Source: Streptomyces sp. NBC_00414
GTDB lineage: Bacteria; Actinomycetota; Actinomycetes; Streptomycetales; Streptomycetaceae
Direction of reading: 5' to 3'
NCBI RefSeq assembly: GCF_036038375.1
Contig: NZ_CP107935.1
Span: forward strand, 682,001-746,000
DNA length: 64,000 nucleotides
In this document: positions 8,340 through 16,248 of the stretch, piece after piece
Numbering within the stretch: position 1 is the first letter of the stretch
How the letters are laid out: each line of letters starts with the position of its first letter
The notes under the pieces: model-generated
Databases searched by the model: none
Seen by the model: only the letters and a program-made list of their open reading frames with translations
Told to the model about the DNA's origin: nothing
Program-made: the position numbers and the translations under genes

Positions 8340-9215
8340 TCAGCGCTTGATCTCCTTGATCTTCAGCATCCGCGTGATGACCTTGTCGAGCTCGTCGTCC
8401 TCGAAGACCTTCTTCCAGTCGTCGCGCACGATGGACTCACGGCCGTAGTCCATGGCGATCAGGCAGGCGTCCGAGAACGGGTTGGAACCCTTGAGGGTGT
8501 TCGCCAGGGCGACCTGGGTGTGGCCCAGGAGCATCGCGCGGGCCGCCTTCTCCGGGACGCCGACGGTGTGGACCGTCTCGTGCAGCGCCTCGGTGAGAAG
8601 GGCGCCGACCATGCAGGCGATCGTCTCGACGAGGGTCGGCTCCAGGACGGCGAGCTGCTTGACGGTGACCCAGTGGACGTCGACCACGGGCGCGTACATC
8701 ACGCGGATGACCGAGTCGGCCAGTTCCTGCTTGGCCTCGTCGCCGCCCTCGTACGCGGCGACGACCTCCTGCGGCGCTGCGATGCCACCGAAGGTGTCCT
8801 GCCACTCCTCCTTGGTGGTGCGCTCCAGGAACACCGACGGGTGGCAGGGGTGGGCACACGCGTAGTGGATGTCGGCGCGGGAGAAGAGGAGGCCCGCGTA
8901 GGCGGCGGCCGGGTCGAGGGTGAGCACGACCGTCTCCGGCTTCATCAGCGGGACGAGCTCCTCGGAGACCTTGCCGAGGACGACGTCCGGAACGGCGAGG
9001 ATGACCACGTCGGCCTCGGCGACCGCGTCGGCGGACTCGGTCAGTTCACGGCCGAGGTCGCGGATCAGTTCCTGGCCCTTGGGCGAGGCCTCGCTGAAGA
9101 GCACCCGGAAGTCGCTCTCGACCAAGTTGTTGGAGACACGCTGGCCCATCTTGCCGGCGGCCCCAATGACGGCGACGGTCTTGACGTCGACCCGGGTCTG
9201 GATCTCGGTGGCCAT
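8340..9215 (-). CDS. apnO: D-apionate oxidoisomerase-like NAD-dependent oxidoreductase (ApnO-like)
   Basis: A 291-residue protein with an N-terminal Rossmann domain (VAVIGAAGKMGQRV, residues 15-28; the acidic/neutral stretch after strand two is LFSEAS) and a helical C-terminal domain of the phosphogluconate-dehydrogenase C-terminal type. In the characterised D-apionate pathways an enzyme of this kind turns D-apionate into 3-oxo-isoapionate. The name here rests on fold plus operon: the next four upstream cistrons fit the downstream steps. The ATG overlaps the preceding stop (TAATG) with GAGGAG eight bases before it. Ketol-acid or semialdehyde reductase functions are alternatives if the pathway call is wrong. 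Confidence 0.65.
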   Translation of the reverse strand: MATEIQTRVDVKTVAVIGAAGKMGQRVSNNLVESDFRVLFSEASPKGQELIRDLGRELTESADAVAEADVVILAVPDVVLGKVSEELVPLMKPETVVLTLDPAAAYAGLLFSRADIHYACAHPCHPSVFLERTTKEEWQDTFGGIAAPQEVVAAYEGGDEAKQELADSVIRVMYAPVVDVHWVTVKQLAVLEPTLVETIACMVGALLTEALHETVHTVGVPEKAARAMLLGHTQVALANTLKGSNPFSDACLIAMDYGRESIVRDDWKKVFEDDELDKVITRMLKIKEIKR

Positions 9216-10024
9216 TACTCGCTCCTCAGAAGGGTGTTGATGCTGTGCTGCGTCCACTGGTCTTCGAGCCGGGCGGTGGCGTCGAAGCCCTCGTCCTGCC
9301 ACGGGAGCCAGTGCTCCACGATCTGGTTGACGCCGTCCGCGTCCGGCCGGGCGGCCCGCACGGCGGCGATCATGGCGTCGTGGTCGAGGAGGCCCTCGCC
9401 GAGAGGGCAGCCCGCGTAGGTGAAACCCACCCAGCCGTCCCGCCGGGTGAACGCGAAGTCCTTGACGTGGATGTTGACCACGTAGGGGGCTGTGGCGGTC
9501 ACGACGTCCGCCGGGCGTTCCAGGCGGGCGACGCTGTTGCCCGGGTCCAGGACGACGCCGAGCCGCTCGCTGTCGACCCCGCGTACGACAGCCAGCAGGT
9601 CGTCGGTCGACACCTGCTCGTAGGTCTCCAGGCCGAGGGTCACCCCGGCGTCCTCGTAGCGGGGCACCGCCTCCTCGAGGAGGGACACGGCCTCGGAGGT
9701 GTCCGGTCGGTGGTCCGCCGTGTTGAGCATGGAGCGGACCAGGGTGACGTCCAACTGCCGTGCCATGTCGAGGTACTTGAGCAGGTGGGCGGACCGGACG
9801 CCGCGGGTTCCCAGCTCCAGTCGGAGTCCGAGGTCGTGTGCCGTGGCCCGTACGTCGGCGAGTTGTGCGGAGTCGTACGACTCGACGGGTGCGTAGTCGC
9901 AGATCTGGAAGACCTGGCCGCCCAGTTCGGCGGTGTCGCGCAGCATCTCGGGGAGCGTCATCGGCCGGGGTGCCCGCTCGGAGAAGCGCCAGAAGTACGC
10001 GTACGTGCTGATTCCGTAGGCCAT
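9215..10024 (-). CDS. oiaC: sugar phosphate isomerase/epimerase-fold protein, probable 3-oxo-isoapionate decarboxylase (OiaC-like)
   Basis: A 269-residue TIM-barrel protein of the xylose-isomerase-like (AP endonuclease 2) fold. Candidate metal ligands occur in the expected order: Glu in LGLETYEQ, Asp in GVVLDPGNS, His in VNIHVKDFAF and Glu in QIVEHWLPW. In the D-apionate pathway known to me, a member of this fold decarboxylates 3-oxo-isoapionate to L-erythrulose, which the neighbouring kinase and isomerases would then use. The start ATG is chosen because it overlaps the lerI stop (TGATG); an open frame continues upstream but only antisense-free overlap of lerI. Generic sugar isomerase activity remains possible. 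Confidence 0.6.
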   Translation of the reverse strand: MAYGISTYAYFWRFSERAPRPMTLPEMLRDTAELGGQVFQICDYAPVESYDSAQLADVRATAHDLGLRLELGTRGVRSAHLLKYLDMARQLDVTLVRSMLNTADHRPDTSEAVSLLEEAVPRYEDAGVTLGLETYEQVSTDDLLAVVRGVDSERLGVVLDPGNSVARLERPADVVTATAPYVVNIHVKDFAFTRRDGWVGFTYAGCPLGEGLLDHDAMIAAVRAARPDADGVNQIVEHWLPWQDEGFDATARLEDQWTQHSINTLLRSE

Positions 10025-10803
10025 CACGCCACCACCGCGTCGGCCGGGGCGCGGATCTCGTCGAGGATCGCGCGGACGTTGTCCGGGTCGTGGGCGAAGC
10101 GGCCGAGAAAGAGGCCGTCCGCCGTTCCCGCGAGGCGGGTGAGCAGGCCGGGGCCCGCGCTGCCGCCGTAGATGACCTGCGAACCGGCGTACTGGGGGCG
10201 GGTGTTCAGCCAGTCCCGCAGGGCCGTGCAGACCGTGGCGATGTGGTCGGCCGAGGCCGGTTCCGGTGCTCCGATGGCCCACTGGGGTTCGTAGGCGAGG
10301 ACGACGGTGCCGTCGAGGCCGTGGAGCAGGCGGGCGGCCTCGGCGACCGTGCGTTCGGCCGCCTCCTGGGGTGTCCCCCGGTCGAGTTCGCCGACGCACA
10401 GCACCGGGGTGAGGCCGTTGCGCAGGGCGGCGGCCGTCTTGGCGGCGACGACCGTGTCGCCCTCGCCGTACAGGCGGCGACGTTCGGCGTGGCCGACCTC
10501 GGCGTAGCGGCAGCCGATCTCCCCGAGAAGGGGGCCGCCGACCTCGCCGGTGTACGGGCCGGTGTCCTCGGTGGCGATGTCCTGGGCGCCGAGGGCGATG
10601 CCGGACGGCACGAGGATTCCGGCGGCGGGGATCAGGGTCGGGAAGGCCGGCAGGACGAAGAGGCGGGCCTCGCCGGAGGTCACGGCGGGGTGCTCGTCGG
10701 CCAGAGCGGCTATTTTCCGGGCCCAGTCGAGGGTCTGGTGGTGGCCGAAGTACATCTTCAGGCTCACCCCCAGCAGGAGGGGCCGGCGGGCCGGGGCGGG
10801 CAT
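10024..10803 (-). CDS. lerI: triose-phosphate isomerase homologue, probable L-erythrulose-1-phosphate isomerase (LerI-like)
   Basis: TIM-family enzyme of 259 residues with the active-site set Lys16 (GVSLKMYFG, where true TIM has N-x-K), His105 (EVGHAERR) and Glu172 (AYEPQWAIG) and the phosphate loop YGGSAGPG. As a second TIM placed in an operon with a dihydroxyacetone-kinase homologue and an RpiB homologue, it fits LerI, which converts L-erythrulose 1-phosphate to D-erythrulose 4-phosphate. The serine in place of the usual asparagine before the catalytic lysine supports a non-glycolytic substrate. Start overlaps the derI stop (TGATG). Confidence 0.78.
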   Translation of the reverse strand: MPAPARRPLLLGVSLKMYFGHHQTLDWARKIAALADEHPAVTSGEARLFVLPAFPTLIPAAGILVPSGIALGAQDIATEDTGPYTGEVGGPLLGEIGCRYAEVGHAERRRLYGEGDTVVAAKTAAALRNGLTPVLCVGELDRGTPQEAAERTVAEAARLLHGLDGTVVLAYEPQWAIGAPEPASADHIATVCTALRDWLNTRPQYAGSQVIYGGSAGPGLLTRLAGTADGLFLGRFAHDPDNVRAILDEIRAPADAVVA

Positions 10804-11291
10804 CAGGCGGCCGCCCCGGAATCGGCGGCGGAGGTGTCCTCGTAGTCGCACATGAGCTGGACCTTCGCCGCGGACGCGGACGTCTCGTCGAAGCGGTAGG
10901 TGAGCCATTCGGCGGCGAGTCGGCGGGCGAGTTCGATGCCCACGACGCGCTGGCCGAAGGTCAGGATCTGCGCGTTGTTGGAGAGGACCGCACGCTCGAC
11001 GGAGAAGGAGTCGTGGGCGGTGACGGCGCGGATGCCCTTGACCTTGTTGGCCGCGATGGCCACGCCGAGTCCGGTGCCGCACACCAGCAGGGCGCGGTCG
11101 GCCTCGCCGCGGGCGACCATCTCGGCGGCGGCGATGGCGACCTTGGGGTAGGCGGTGTGTCCGTCGGCGTCGACGCCGACGTCGGTGACCTCGGCGACCA
11201 GCGCACTGCCCAGCAGGTCCTGCTTGAGGGCTTCCTTGTACTGGTGGCCTGCGTCGTCGGATCCGACGACGATACGGAGCTTGTCGGTCAT
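10803..11291 (-). CDS. derI: RpiB/LacAB family isomerase, probable D-erythrulose-4-phosphate isomerase (DerI-like)
   Basis: RpiB-type aldose-ketose isomerase of 162 residues with the phosphate/base motifs SDDAGHQYK (11-19), the catalytic cysteine in [13 protein letters not shown] (Cys71) and [10 protein letters not shown] (His93). The C-terminus carries a short Ala/Ser extension. With LerI and LerK homologues on either side it would catalyse the last step, D-erythrulose 4-phosphate to D-erythrose 4-phosphate, which enters the pentose phosphate pathway. It lies 12 bases downstream of the kinase gene and overlaps lerI. Confidence 0.8.
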   Translation of the reverse strand: MTDKLRIVVGSDDAGHQYKEALKQDLLGSALVAEVTDVGVDADGHTAYPKVAIAAAEMVARGEADRALLVCGTGLGVAIAANKVKGIRAVTAHDSFSVERAVLSNNAQILTFGQRVVGIELARRLAAEWLTYRFDETSASAAKVQLMCDYEDTSAADSGAAA

Positions 11292-11303
11292 GGCGGCTTT
11301 TCC

Positions 11304-13049
11304 TCAGTGCTGGTCGAGCGGGTGGTCGGGAAGGACGCCGAGTACGGCGCGGGTGATGAGGGCGAGCGAGTGGGCGCCCGCGTCGGCGGTGCCCAGGGAC
11401 TTCTCGGCGTGGGGCCGGGCGCGGCCCTTGCGGGGCAGCAGGTCGGCCGTGGCCGCGGCGGCCTTCTCGGCGGTGACGGCGGCGCGCTGCCACGCCTCGG
11501 TGAGCGGCAGGCCCTCGCCCGCGCTCTCGGCGAGGGTGTCGGCGAAGGGCACGAGGACGTCGACCATCGTCTTGTCGCCGACCTCGGCCCCGCCCAGGCG
11601 GCGTACGGCGTCGGAGGCGTCCACGACTCCCCGGGCGACCGCGGTGGCGGTCGGGGCGTCCTGGTCGCCGAGGCGCGTACCGAGGGAGCGCAGGATGGTG
11701 CCCCACAGGGCGCCGGAGGTGCCGCCGGCCCGGTCGGCCCAGGCGTCCCCGGCGTGCACGAGGACGGTTCCGGCGCCCGCGCCGAGGTCGTGGGCGCGAA
11801 CCGCCGCCTCCAGAGCGGCCGTTGTGCCGCGCTGCATGCCGATGCCGTGGTCGCCGTCCCCGGCCACCGCGTCGATGCGGCCGAGCTCCACGGCGTGCGT
11901 GTCGACGATGTCGGCCACGGCGTTCAGGGCCGCCAGGACATGGGCGGCCGAGTCGCGGGACTCCTCGGTGGCGTCCGGGACGAGGCTGTCGTCCGTGTCC
12001 TCGACGAGGGGCGTCGACTCGGCCGCCGGCTCCTGCGCGGCGGGTGCGCCCTTGCGGTAGGCGGGTGTGTCGGCCGGAGCGCGCCACAGCTGCTCAAGCC
12101 GGTCGTCGAGCCAGGTCAGCGTGAGGGAGACGCCTGCCATGTCGAAGCTGGTGACGAGTTCGCCCACCTCCGGGTCGACGATGTCCACGCCCGCCTCGCC
12201 GAGCAGGGCCGCGACCTTGCGGTAGACGACGAACAGCTCCTCGTACTTGACCGAGCCCAGGCCGTTGAGTATCACGGCGGCGCGCTGCCCGGCGGGTGTG
12301 TCGATGTCCTCAGGGAGTTCCTTCAGGAGGGCGGCGACCATGAGTCGTGCCGCCTCGTCGGCGGTCGGCAGGGACTCCTCGCCGATGCCGGGCTCCCCGT
12401 GGATGCCGAGGCCGACGGCCATCCGGGCCTCGGGGACGCTGAACAGGGGCTGGTCGGCGCCGGGCAGGGTGCAGCCGGAGAAGGCGATGCCGAAGGAGCG
12501 GGTGCGGGCGTTGGCGTGTTCGGCGGCGCGCAGTACCTCGGCCAGTGGCAGGCCCTCCTCGGCAGCGGCCGCGGCGGCCTTGAAGACGGGCAGGTCGCCC
12601 GCGATACCGCGGCGCTTGGCCGACTCCTCCGGCGCGGCGGAGGAGATGTCGTCCGTGACGGCGAAGGTACGGGCCTCGATGCCGTCGCCCGCCAGGCGTT
12701 CGGCGGCCTGCCCGAAGTGGAGTACGTCGCCCGCGTAGTTGCCGTACATCAGCAGGACGCCCGCGCCGCCGTGGGCGGACCGTGCCACGGAACGGATCTG
12801 CTGCGCGGAGGGCGAGGCGAAGACGTTGCCGACGGCGGCGCCGTGCGCGAGGCCCCTGCCGACCAGTCCGGAGAAGGCCGGGTAGTGGCCCGATCCGCCG
12901 CCGACGACGACGGCGACCTGCCCCGCCGGAGTACCGGCGGCGCGGACGACGCCTCCCGTGACGGGCCGTACCCAGCCGCGGTGGGCGGCTGCGAAGCCTT
13001 CGAGGGCCTCGTCGGCGAAGGCGGCGGGGTCGTTGAAGAGCCGGGTCAT
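11304..13049 (-). CDS. lerK: fused DhaK-DhaL dihydroxyacetone kinase family protein, probable L-erythrulose kinase (LerK-like)
   Basis: ATP-dependent ketose kinase of 581 residues. The DhaK half (about 1-330) has VVGGGSGHYPAFSGLVGRG and the histidine that forms the hemiaminal with the ketose (GLGIHGEPGIGE, His217). The DhaL half (about 365-575) has the nucleotide/Mg site AVAGDGDHGIGMQRG and the DAWADRAGGTSGALWG loop. The two halves are joined by an Ala/Glu/Thr-rich linker with TEESRDSAAHVL. Co-occurrence with TIM and RpiB homologues marks a tetrulose kinase rather than a dihydroxyacetone kinase. The start overlaps the MFS stop by four bases. Confidence 0.82.
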   Translation of the reverse strand: MTRLFNDPAAFADEALEGFAAAHRGWVRPVTGGVVRAAGTPAGQVAVVVGGGSGHYPAFSGLVGRGLAHGAAVGNVFASPSAQQIRSVARSAHGGAGVLLMYGNYAGDVLHFGQAAERLAGDGIEARTFAVTDDISSAAPEESAKRRGIAGDLPVFKAAAAAAEEGLPLAEVLRAAEHANARTRSFGIAFSGCTLPGADQPLFSVPEARMAVGLGIHGEPGIGEESLPTADEAARLMVAALLKELPEDIDTPAGQRAAVILNGLGSVKYEELFVVYRKVAALLGEAGVDIVDPEVGELVTSFDMAGVSLTLTWLDDRLEQLWRAPADTPAYRKGAPAAQEPAAESTPLVEDTDDSLVPDATEESRDSAAHVLAALNAVADIVDTHAVELGRIDAVAGDGDHGIGMQRGTTAALEAAVRAHDLGAGAGTVLVHAGDAWADRAGGTSGALWGTILRSLGTRLGDQDAPTATAVARGVVDASDAVRRLGGAEVGDKTMVDVLVPFADTLAESAGEGLPLTEAWQRAAVTAEKAAAATADLLPRKGRARPHAEKSLGTADAGAHSLALITRAVLGVLPDHPLDQH

Positions 13050-14413
13050 CGCAGGGCCTCCATGGGCTTGTGCTCTGCCGCGGGGGCCGCTTCACCGGTA
13101 CCGCCCCGGGCGGAGAGCCAGATCATCAGGGCGGCGGACAGGAGCATGAAGAAGCCGACCAGGTAGAGCGGCACGTAGTAGTCGCCGGTCCAGTCCTTGA
13201 GCCAGCCGGTGATGTAGCTGGACGCGAATCCGGCGACGTTGCCCGCGGTGTTGATCAGGGCGATACCGGCGGCTGCCGCCGCTCCGGTCAGGAAGCGGGA
13301 GGGCACGGACCAGAAGACGGGCAGGGCGGCGAAGATGGAACACGCGGTCACGGTGATCACCGCGACCGTGGCGGTCGGGGAGCCCATGTAGAGGGCGAGC
13401 GGGATGGAGACACCGCCGACCACGGCCGGTCCGGCCACGTGCCAGACGCGGGTGCCGTGCTTGGTGGCGTGGCGCGTCCAGAAGAACAGGACGATCGCGG
13501 CGGGCAGGTAGGGGATCGCGGTGATCCAGGCCTTGTCCATCACGCTGAAGGTGGTGCCGTACTGCTCCTGGAAGCCGTCGATGATCGTCGGCAGGAAGAA
13601 CGCGAGCGCGTACAGGCCGTAGACGAAGCCGAAGTAGACCATGGCCAGCACCCAGACGCGGCCGCTGGTGAAGGCCTTCTTGAGATCGCCCTTGGCGTGC
13701 TTGTCGTCGTGGCCCGTCTTCCGCGCGTTCTCCGCGGCGAGTTCCTCGGTCAGCCAGGTGCGCTCGGCGGGCGTGAGCCATTTGGCGTCGGCGGGCTTGT
13801 CGATCAGGTAGAACCACGCGACGACGCCCAGGAGGATGGCGGGAATCGAGACGAACAGGAACATCACACGCCAGCCCTCAAGGCCGAACAGGCCGTGGTG
13901 GCCGATGAGCCAGCCGGCCAGCGGGGCACCGAGGACGGTGGTCAGCGGCTGCGCCAGGTAGAAGAGCCCGAGGATCTTGGTGCGGTGTCGTGAGGGCACC
14001 CACTGGCTGAGGAAGAGGATCGCTCCGGGGAAGAAGCCCGCTTCCGCCACGCCGAGCAGGAAGCGCAGCGTGTAGAGCTGGCCCGTGCTGTCCACCCAGG
14101 TGAACAGGAGGGAGACGATGCCCCAGGTCACCATGATCCGGGCCAGCCAGCGGCGGGCACCGAAGCGGTGCAGGGCCATGTTGCTGGGGACCTCAAGCAC
14201 GATGTAACCGAGGAAGAAGATCCCGGACGCGAAGCCGAACTGGGCCGCGGTGAGGGCCAGATCCTGCCCCATGCCGTTCGGTTCGGCGAAGGAGACGGCT
14301 GTGCGGTCCAGGTAGTTCACGAAGAACATCAGTGCCACGAACGGCACGAGGCGGACTGAGACCTTCTTGATGGCAGTTCTTTCGACTGCCGCGGATGGCG
14401 CGTCGGCAACCAT
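13046..14413 (-). CDS. MFS transporter, anion:cation symporter family (probable sugar-acid uptake)
   Basis: A 12-helix permease of 455 residues of the ACS branch that carries hexonates, glucarate and phthalate. Family marks include FFVNYLDRTAVSFA in the first helix, the LGVAEAGFFPGAILFLSQWV segment and the central loop GWRVMFLFVSIPAILLGV. As the first gene of the operon it should import the substrate of the pathway, most likely the sugar acid D-apionate or a related acid. The ATG at 14413 is preceded by GAGGAG with seven-base spacing; the frame is open for another 40 codons but without a comparable ribosome site. Confidence 0.85.
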   Translation of the reverse strand: MVADAPSAAVERTAIKKVSVRLVPFVALMFFVNYLDRTAVSFAEPNGMGQDLALTAAQFGFASGIFFLGYIVLEVPSNMALHRFGARRWLARIMVTWGIVSLLFTWVDSTGQLYTLRFLLGVAEAGFFPGAILFLSQWVPSRHRTKILGLFYLAQPLTTVLGAPLAGWLIGHHGLFGLEGWRVMFLFVSIPAILLGVVAWFYLIDKPADAKWLTPAERTWLTEELAAENARKTGHDDKHAKGDLKKAFTSGRVWVLAMVYFGFVYGLYALAFFLPTIIDGFQEQYGTTFSVMDKAWITAIPYLPAAIVLFFWTRHATKHGTRVWHVAGPAVVGGVSIPLALYMGSPTATVAVITVTACSIFAALPVFWSVPSRFLTGAAAAAGIALINTAGNVAGFASSYITGWLKDWTGDYYVPLYLVGFFMLLSAALMIWLSARGGTGEAAPAAEHKPMEALR

Positions 14414-14521
14414 GGCGACTCCTCGGCTCGCCCGGACAGCTCCGTCCGGGGTGGGTCGGGCCGGGCGGCTCGCCGCACAGGCGGCCGACCGGAACGGTTT
14501 CACGCTATGCCGACGACTCAA

Positions 14522-14534
14522 ATTGGTCACCAAT
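14522..14534. promoter_or_regulatory. perfect palindrome ATTGGTCACCAAT in the divergent promoter
   Basis: ATTGGT-C-ACCAAT lies 109 bases before the MFS start and 148 before the gntR start, followed by a further ACCAAT half-site at 14536-14541. GGT/ACC half-sites suit a FadR-type GntR protein, although the spacing is shorter than the classical FadR box. Confidence 0.45.
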
Positions 14535-14539
14535 TTACC

Positions 14540-14561
14540 AATGTGAGGACGGTCTCACATT
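14540..14561. promoter_or_regulatory. inverted repeat AATGTGAG-N6-CTCACATT
   Basis: Perfect eight-base arms (14540-14547 and 14554-14561) separated by GACGGT, directly next to the ATTGGT palindrome. It is a second candidate operator in the same 268-base divergent gap. A third one, GACTGGT-N7-ACCAGTC at 14677-14697, overlaps the gntR start codon. Confidence 0.45.
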
Positions 14562-14681
14562 CGACCCTCTCGCAACTCTTGACAAATCCGGCCTGCGGCA
14601 CGATCTCCGCACGCCTGAGTCGGTTCTTCGACGCCGAGGAACCTGCTGGTCAGCCCTCTGGGGGCCGTATCTGGTTGACTG

Positions 14682-15446
14682 GTGACCGTGACCAGTCAGC
14701 CCGACGATCAGACCTCCGGGGCCGCCCCCGACCTCGCCCGACTCCTGCGCCCCGTGGTGCGCGAGTCCTCCGTCAGCGAGGTCGCCAAGCGGCTCCTCGA
14801 CCACCTGTCGGCGGGCGACATCAAGCCCGGCACCCGGCTGCCCGCCGAGCGTCAGCTCGCCGAGGCCCTCGGGGTGGCCCGCTCCAGCGTCCGTGGCGCG
14901 CTGTCCGCCCTGGATGTGCTCGGCATCATCGAGATCCGCCCCGGCTCCGGCTCGTACGTGCGCGACGGCACCTCGGAGTTCCTGCCCAAGGCGATCAACT
15001 GGGGGCTGATGCTGGGTCAGCGGCGCACCCAGGACCTGGTGGAGGTGCGCACGTATCTGGAGGCCGTGTCCGCCCGGCTGGCCGCCGAGCGTGCGACGGA
15101 CGAGGACCTGGAACGTATGGAGGAGCATCTGCGGCACATGCGCGCGGCCGGCGGCGATGCCAAGACCTTCATCGACGCCGACATCGACTTCCATCTGGAG
15201 CTGGCCCGCATCGCGCGCAACAGCGTGCTCAGCGACATCCTGCACAGCATCCGGGCGCTGCTTCAGGTGTGGATGGAACGGGTCAGTGACATCGAGGGCA
15301 CGGTCAGTGGCACGTTGTGTGAGCATGACGCGGTGCTGGCGGCTTTGCGGGCGAGGGATCCCGAGGCTGCGGATCGGGCCATGGCGGAACACATGGTGAT
15401 GGCCAGCCGCCGGCTGCGCGAGTCTGTCGACAACGAGGCCCTGTAG
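14682..15446 (+). CDS. GntR family regulator, FadR subfamily (FCD domain)
   Basis: Probable repressor of the divergent catabolic operon, 254 residues. The winged helix (about 25-95) contains the GntR signature KPGTRLPAERQLAEALGVAR with SSVRGALSALD, and the C-terminal FCD domain (about 110-235) has DFHLELARIARN and the metal-ligand histidines in HDAVLAALRARD and MAEHMVMA, so a carboxylate or sugar-acid effector is likely. The GTG at 14682 is used here; a second GTG at 14688 is equally possible. The inverted repeat covering the start codon suggests autoregulation. Confidence 0.85.
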   Translation: MTVTSQPDDQTSGAAPDLARLLRPVVRESSVSEVAKRLLDHLSAGDIKPGTRLPAERQLAEALGVARSSVRGALSALDVLGIIEIRPGSGSYVRDGTSEFLPKAINWGLMLGQRRTQDLVEVRTYLEAVSARLAAERATDEDLERMEEHLRHMRAAGGDAKTFIDADIDFHLELARIARNSVLSDILHSIRALLQVWMERVSDIEGTVSGTLCEHDAVLAALRARDPEAADRAMAEHMVMASRRLRESVDNEAL

Positions 15447-15497
15447 TCGGCCGCGGCCCGGCGGCGGCGAAAGCCAAAGGATTGCGCCGTTCCCCGC

Positions 15498-15547
15498 GCC
15501 CCGAAAAACAATGGGGCTGGGGCCCGCCGGCCACGCTGGGCCGGCGG
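15498..15547. terminator. two hairpins between convergent gntR and senR
   Basis: The first is a short GCCCC/GGGGC stem around GAAAAACAAT (15498-15517), embedded in TTGCGCCGTTCCCCGCGCCC (15483-15502), a sequence I recognise as a common Streptomyces intergenic element. The second is a nine-bp stem CCGCCGGCC/GGCCGGCGG (15524-15532 and 15539-15547). Together they can stop transcription from both sides. Confidence 0.6.
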
Positions 15548-15576
15548 ACGGAAGCCGGTCTGTCGGTCCCCTCCGG

Positions 15577-16248
15577 TCACGGAAGGACGCGGCGCTCCTT
15601 CGCGGCGGCGACCGCGCCCGCCCGCGTGTCCACGCCGAGCTTGTCGTAGATGCGGCCCAGATGCGTCTTCACCGTCGCCTCGCTGATGAACAGCGCCCGG
15701 GCGATGTCCCGGTTCCCGAGCCCCCGGGCGAGCTGCCCGAGGATGTCCCGCTCGCGCCCGGTCAACGCGGGCGGCGGCGTGCGCATATTGGCCATGACCC
15801 GGCCGGCCACGGGCGGCGACAGCGTCGTACGCCCCCGCGCCGCCGCGTGGATCGCGGCGAACAGCTCTTCCGGCCGCTCGGCCTTCAGGAGGTACCCGGT
15901 CGCTCCGGCCTCGATGGCCCGCGTGATGTCCGCGTCGGTGTCGTACGTGGTCAGGACGAGGACGTGCGGGGAGCCCGAAGCGGTGACCGAGGCGGCGGCC
16001 GGCGCGGTGGTCAGGCGGCGGGTCGTCTCCACGCCGTCGATGCCCTCGCCGAGTTGCAGGTCCATCAGCACCACGTCGGGTGCGAGGCGTGCGGCGAGCG
16101 CGAGCGCCTCCTCACCGGTGCCCGCCTGGCCGACCACCTCGATGCCGGGCTCGCTGTCGAGAAGGGCGAGCAGCCCGGCGCGTACGACGGCGTGGTCGTC
16201 GCAGACCAGGAGGCGCACGGGGCGCCGCTCGGCGGGCGGATCGGTCAT
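15577..16248 (-). CDS. senR: response regulator, NarL/LuxR type (SenR-like)
   Basis: Transcription factor of 223 residues. The receiver domain (about 10-130) has the acidic pair DD at 17-18, the phospho-acceptor Asp63 (VVLMDLQLGEG) and the conserved Lys in YLLKAERPEELF. The C-terminal LuxR helix-turn-helix (about 155-220) reads LTGRERDILGQLARGLGNRD. Its start overlaps the kinase stop by ATGA. Next to a five-helix kinase and a divergent HbpS gene it matches the SenS-SenR system described in Streptomyces reticuli, where it controls haem-dependent oxidative-stress genes. Confidence 0.82.
   Translation of the reverse strand: MTDPPAERRPVRLLVCDDHAVVRAGLLALLDSEPGIEVVGQAGTGEEALALAARLAPDVVLMDLQLGEGIDGVETTRRLTTAPAAASVTASGSPHVLVLTTYDTDADITRAIEAGATGYLLKAERPEELFAAIHAAARGRTTLSPPVAGRVMANMRTPPPALTGRERDILGQLARGLGNRDIARALFISEATVKTHLGRIYDKLGVDTRAGAVAAAKERRVLP

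Noticed and set aside
11013..13166. 717-codon plus-strand frame opposite derI and lerK
   Set aside because: Spans two well-supported minus-strand genes and shows only low-complexity Gly/Asp/Arg sequence.
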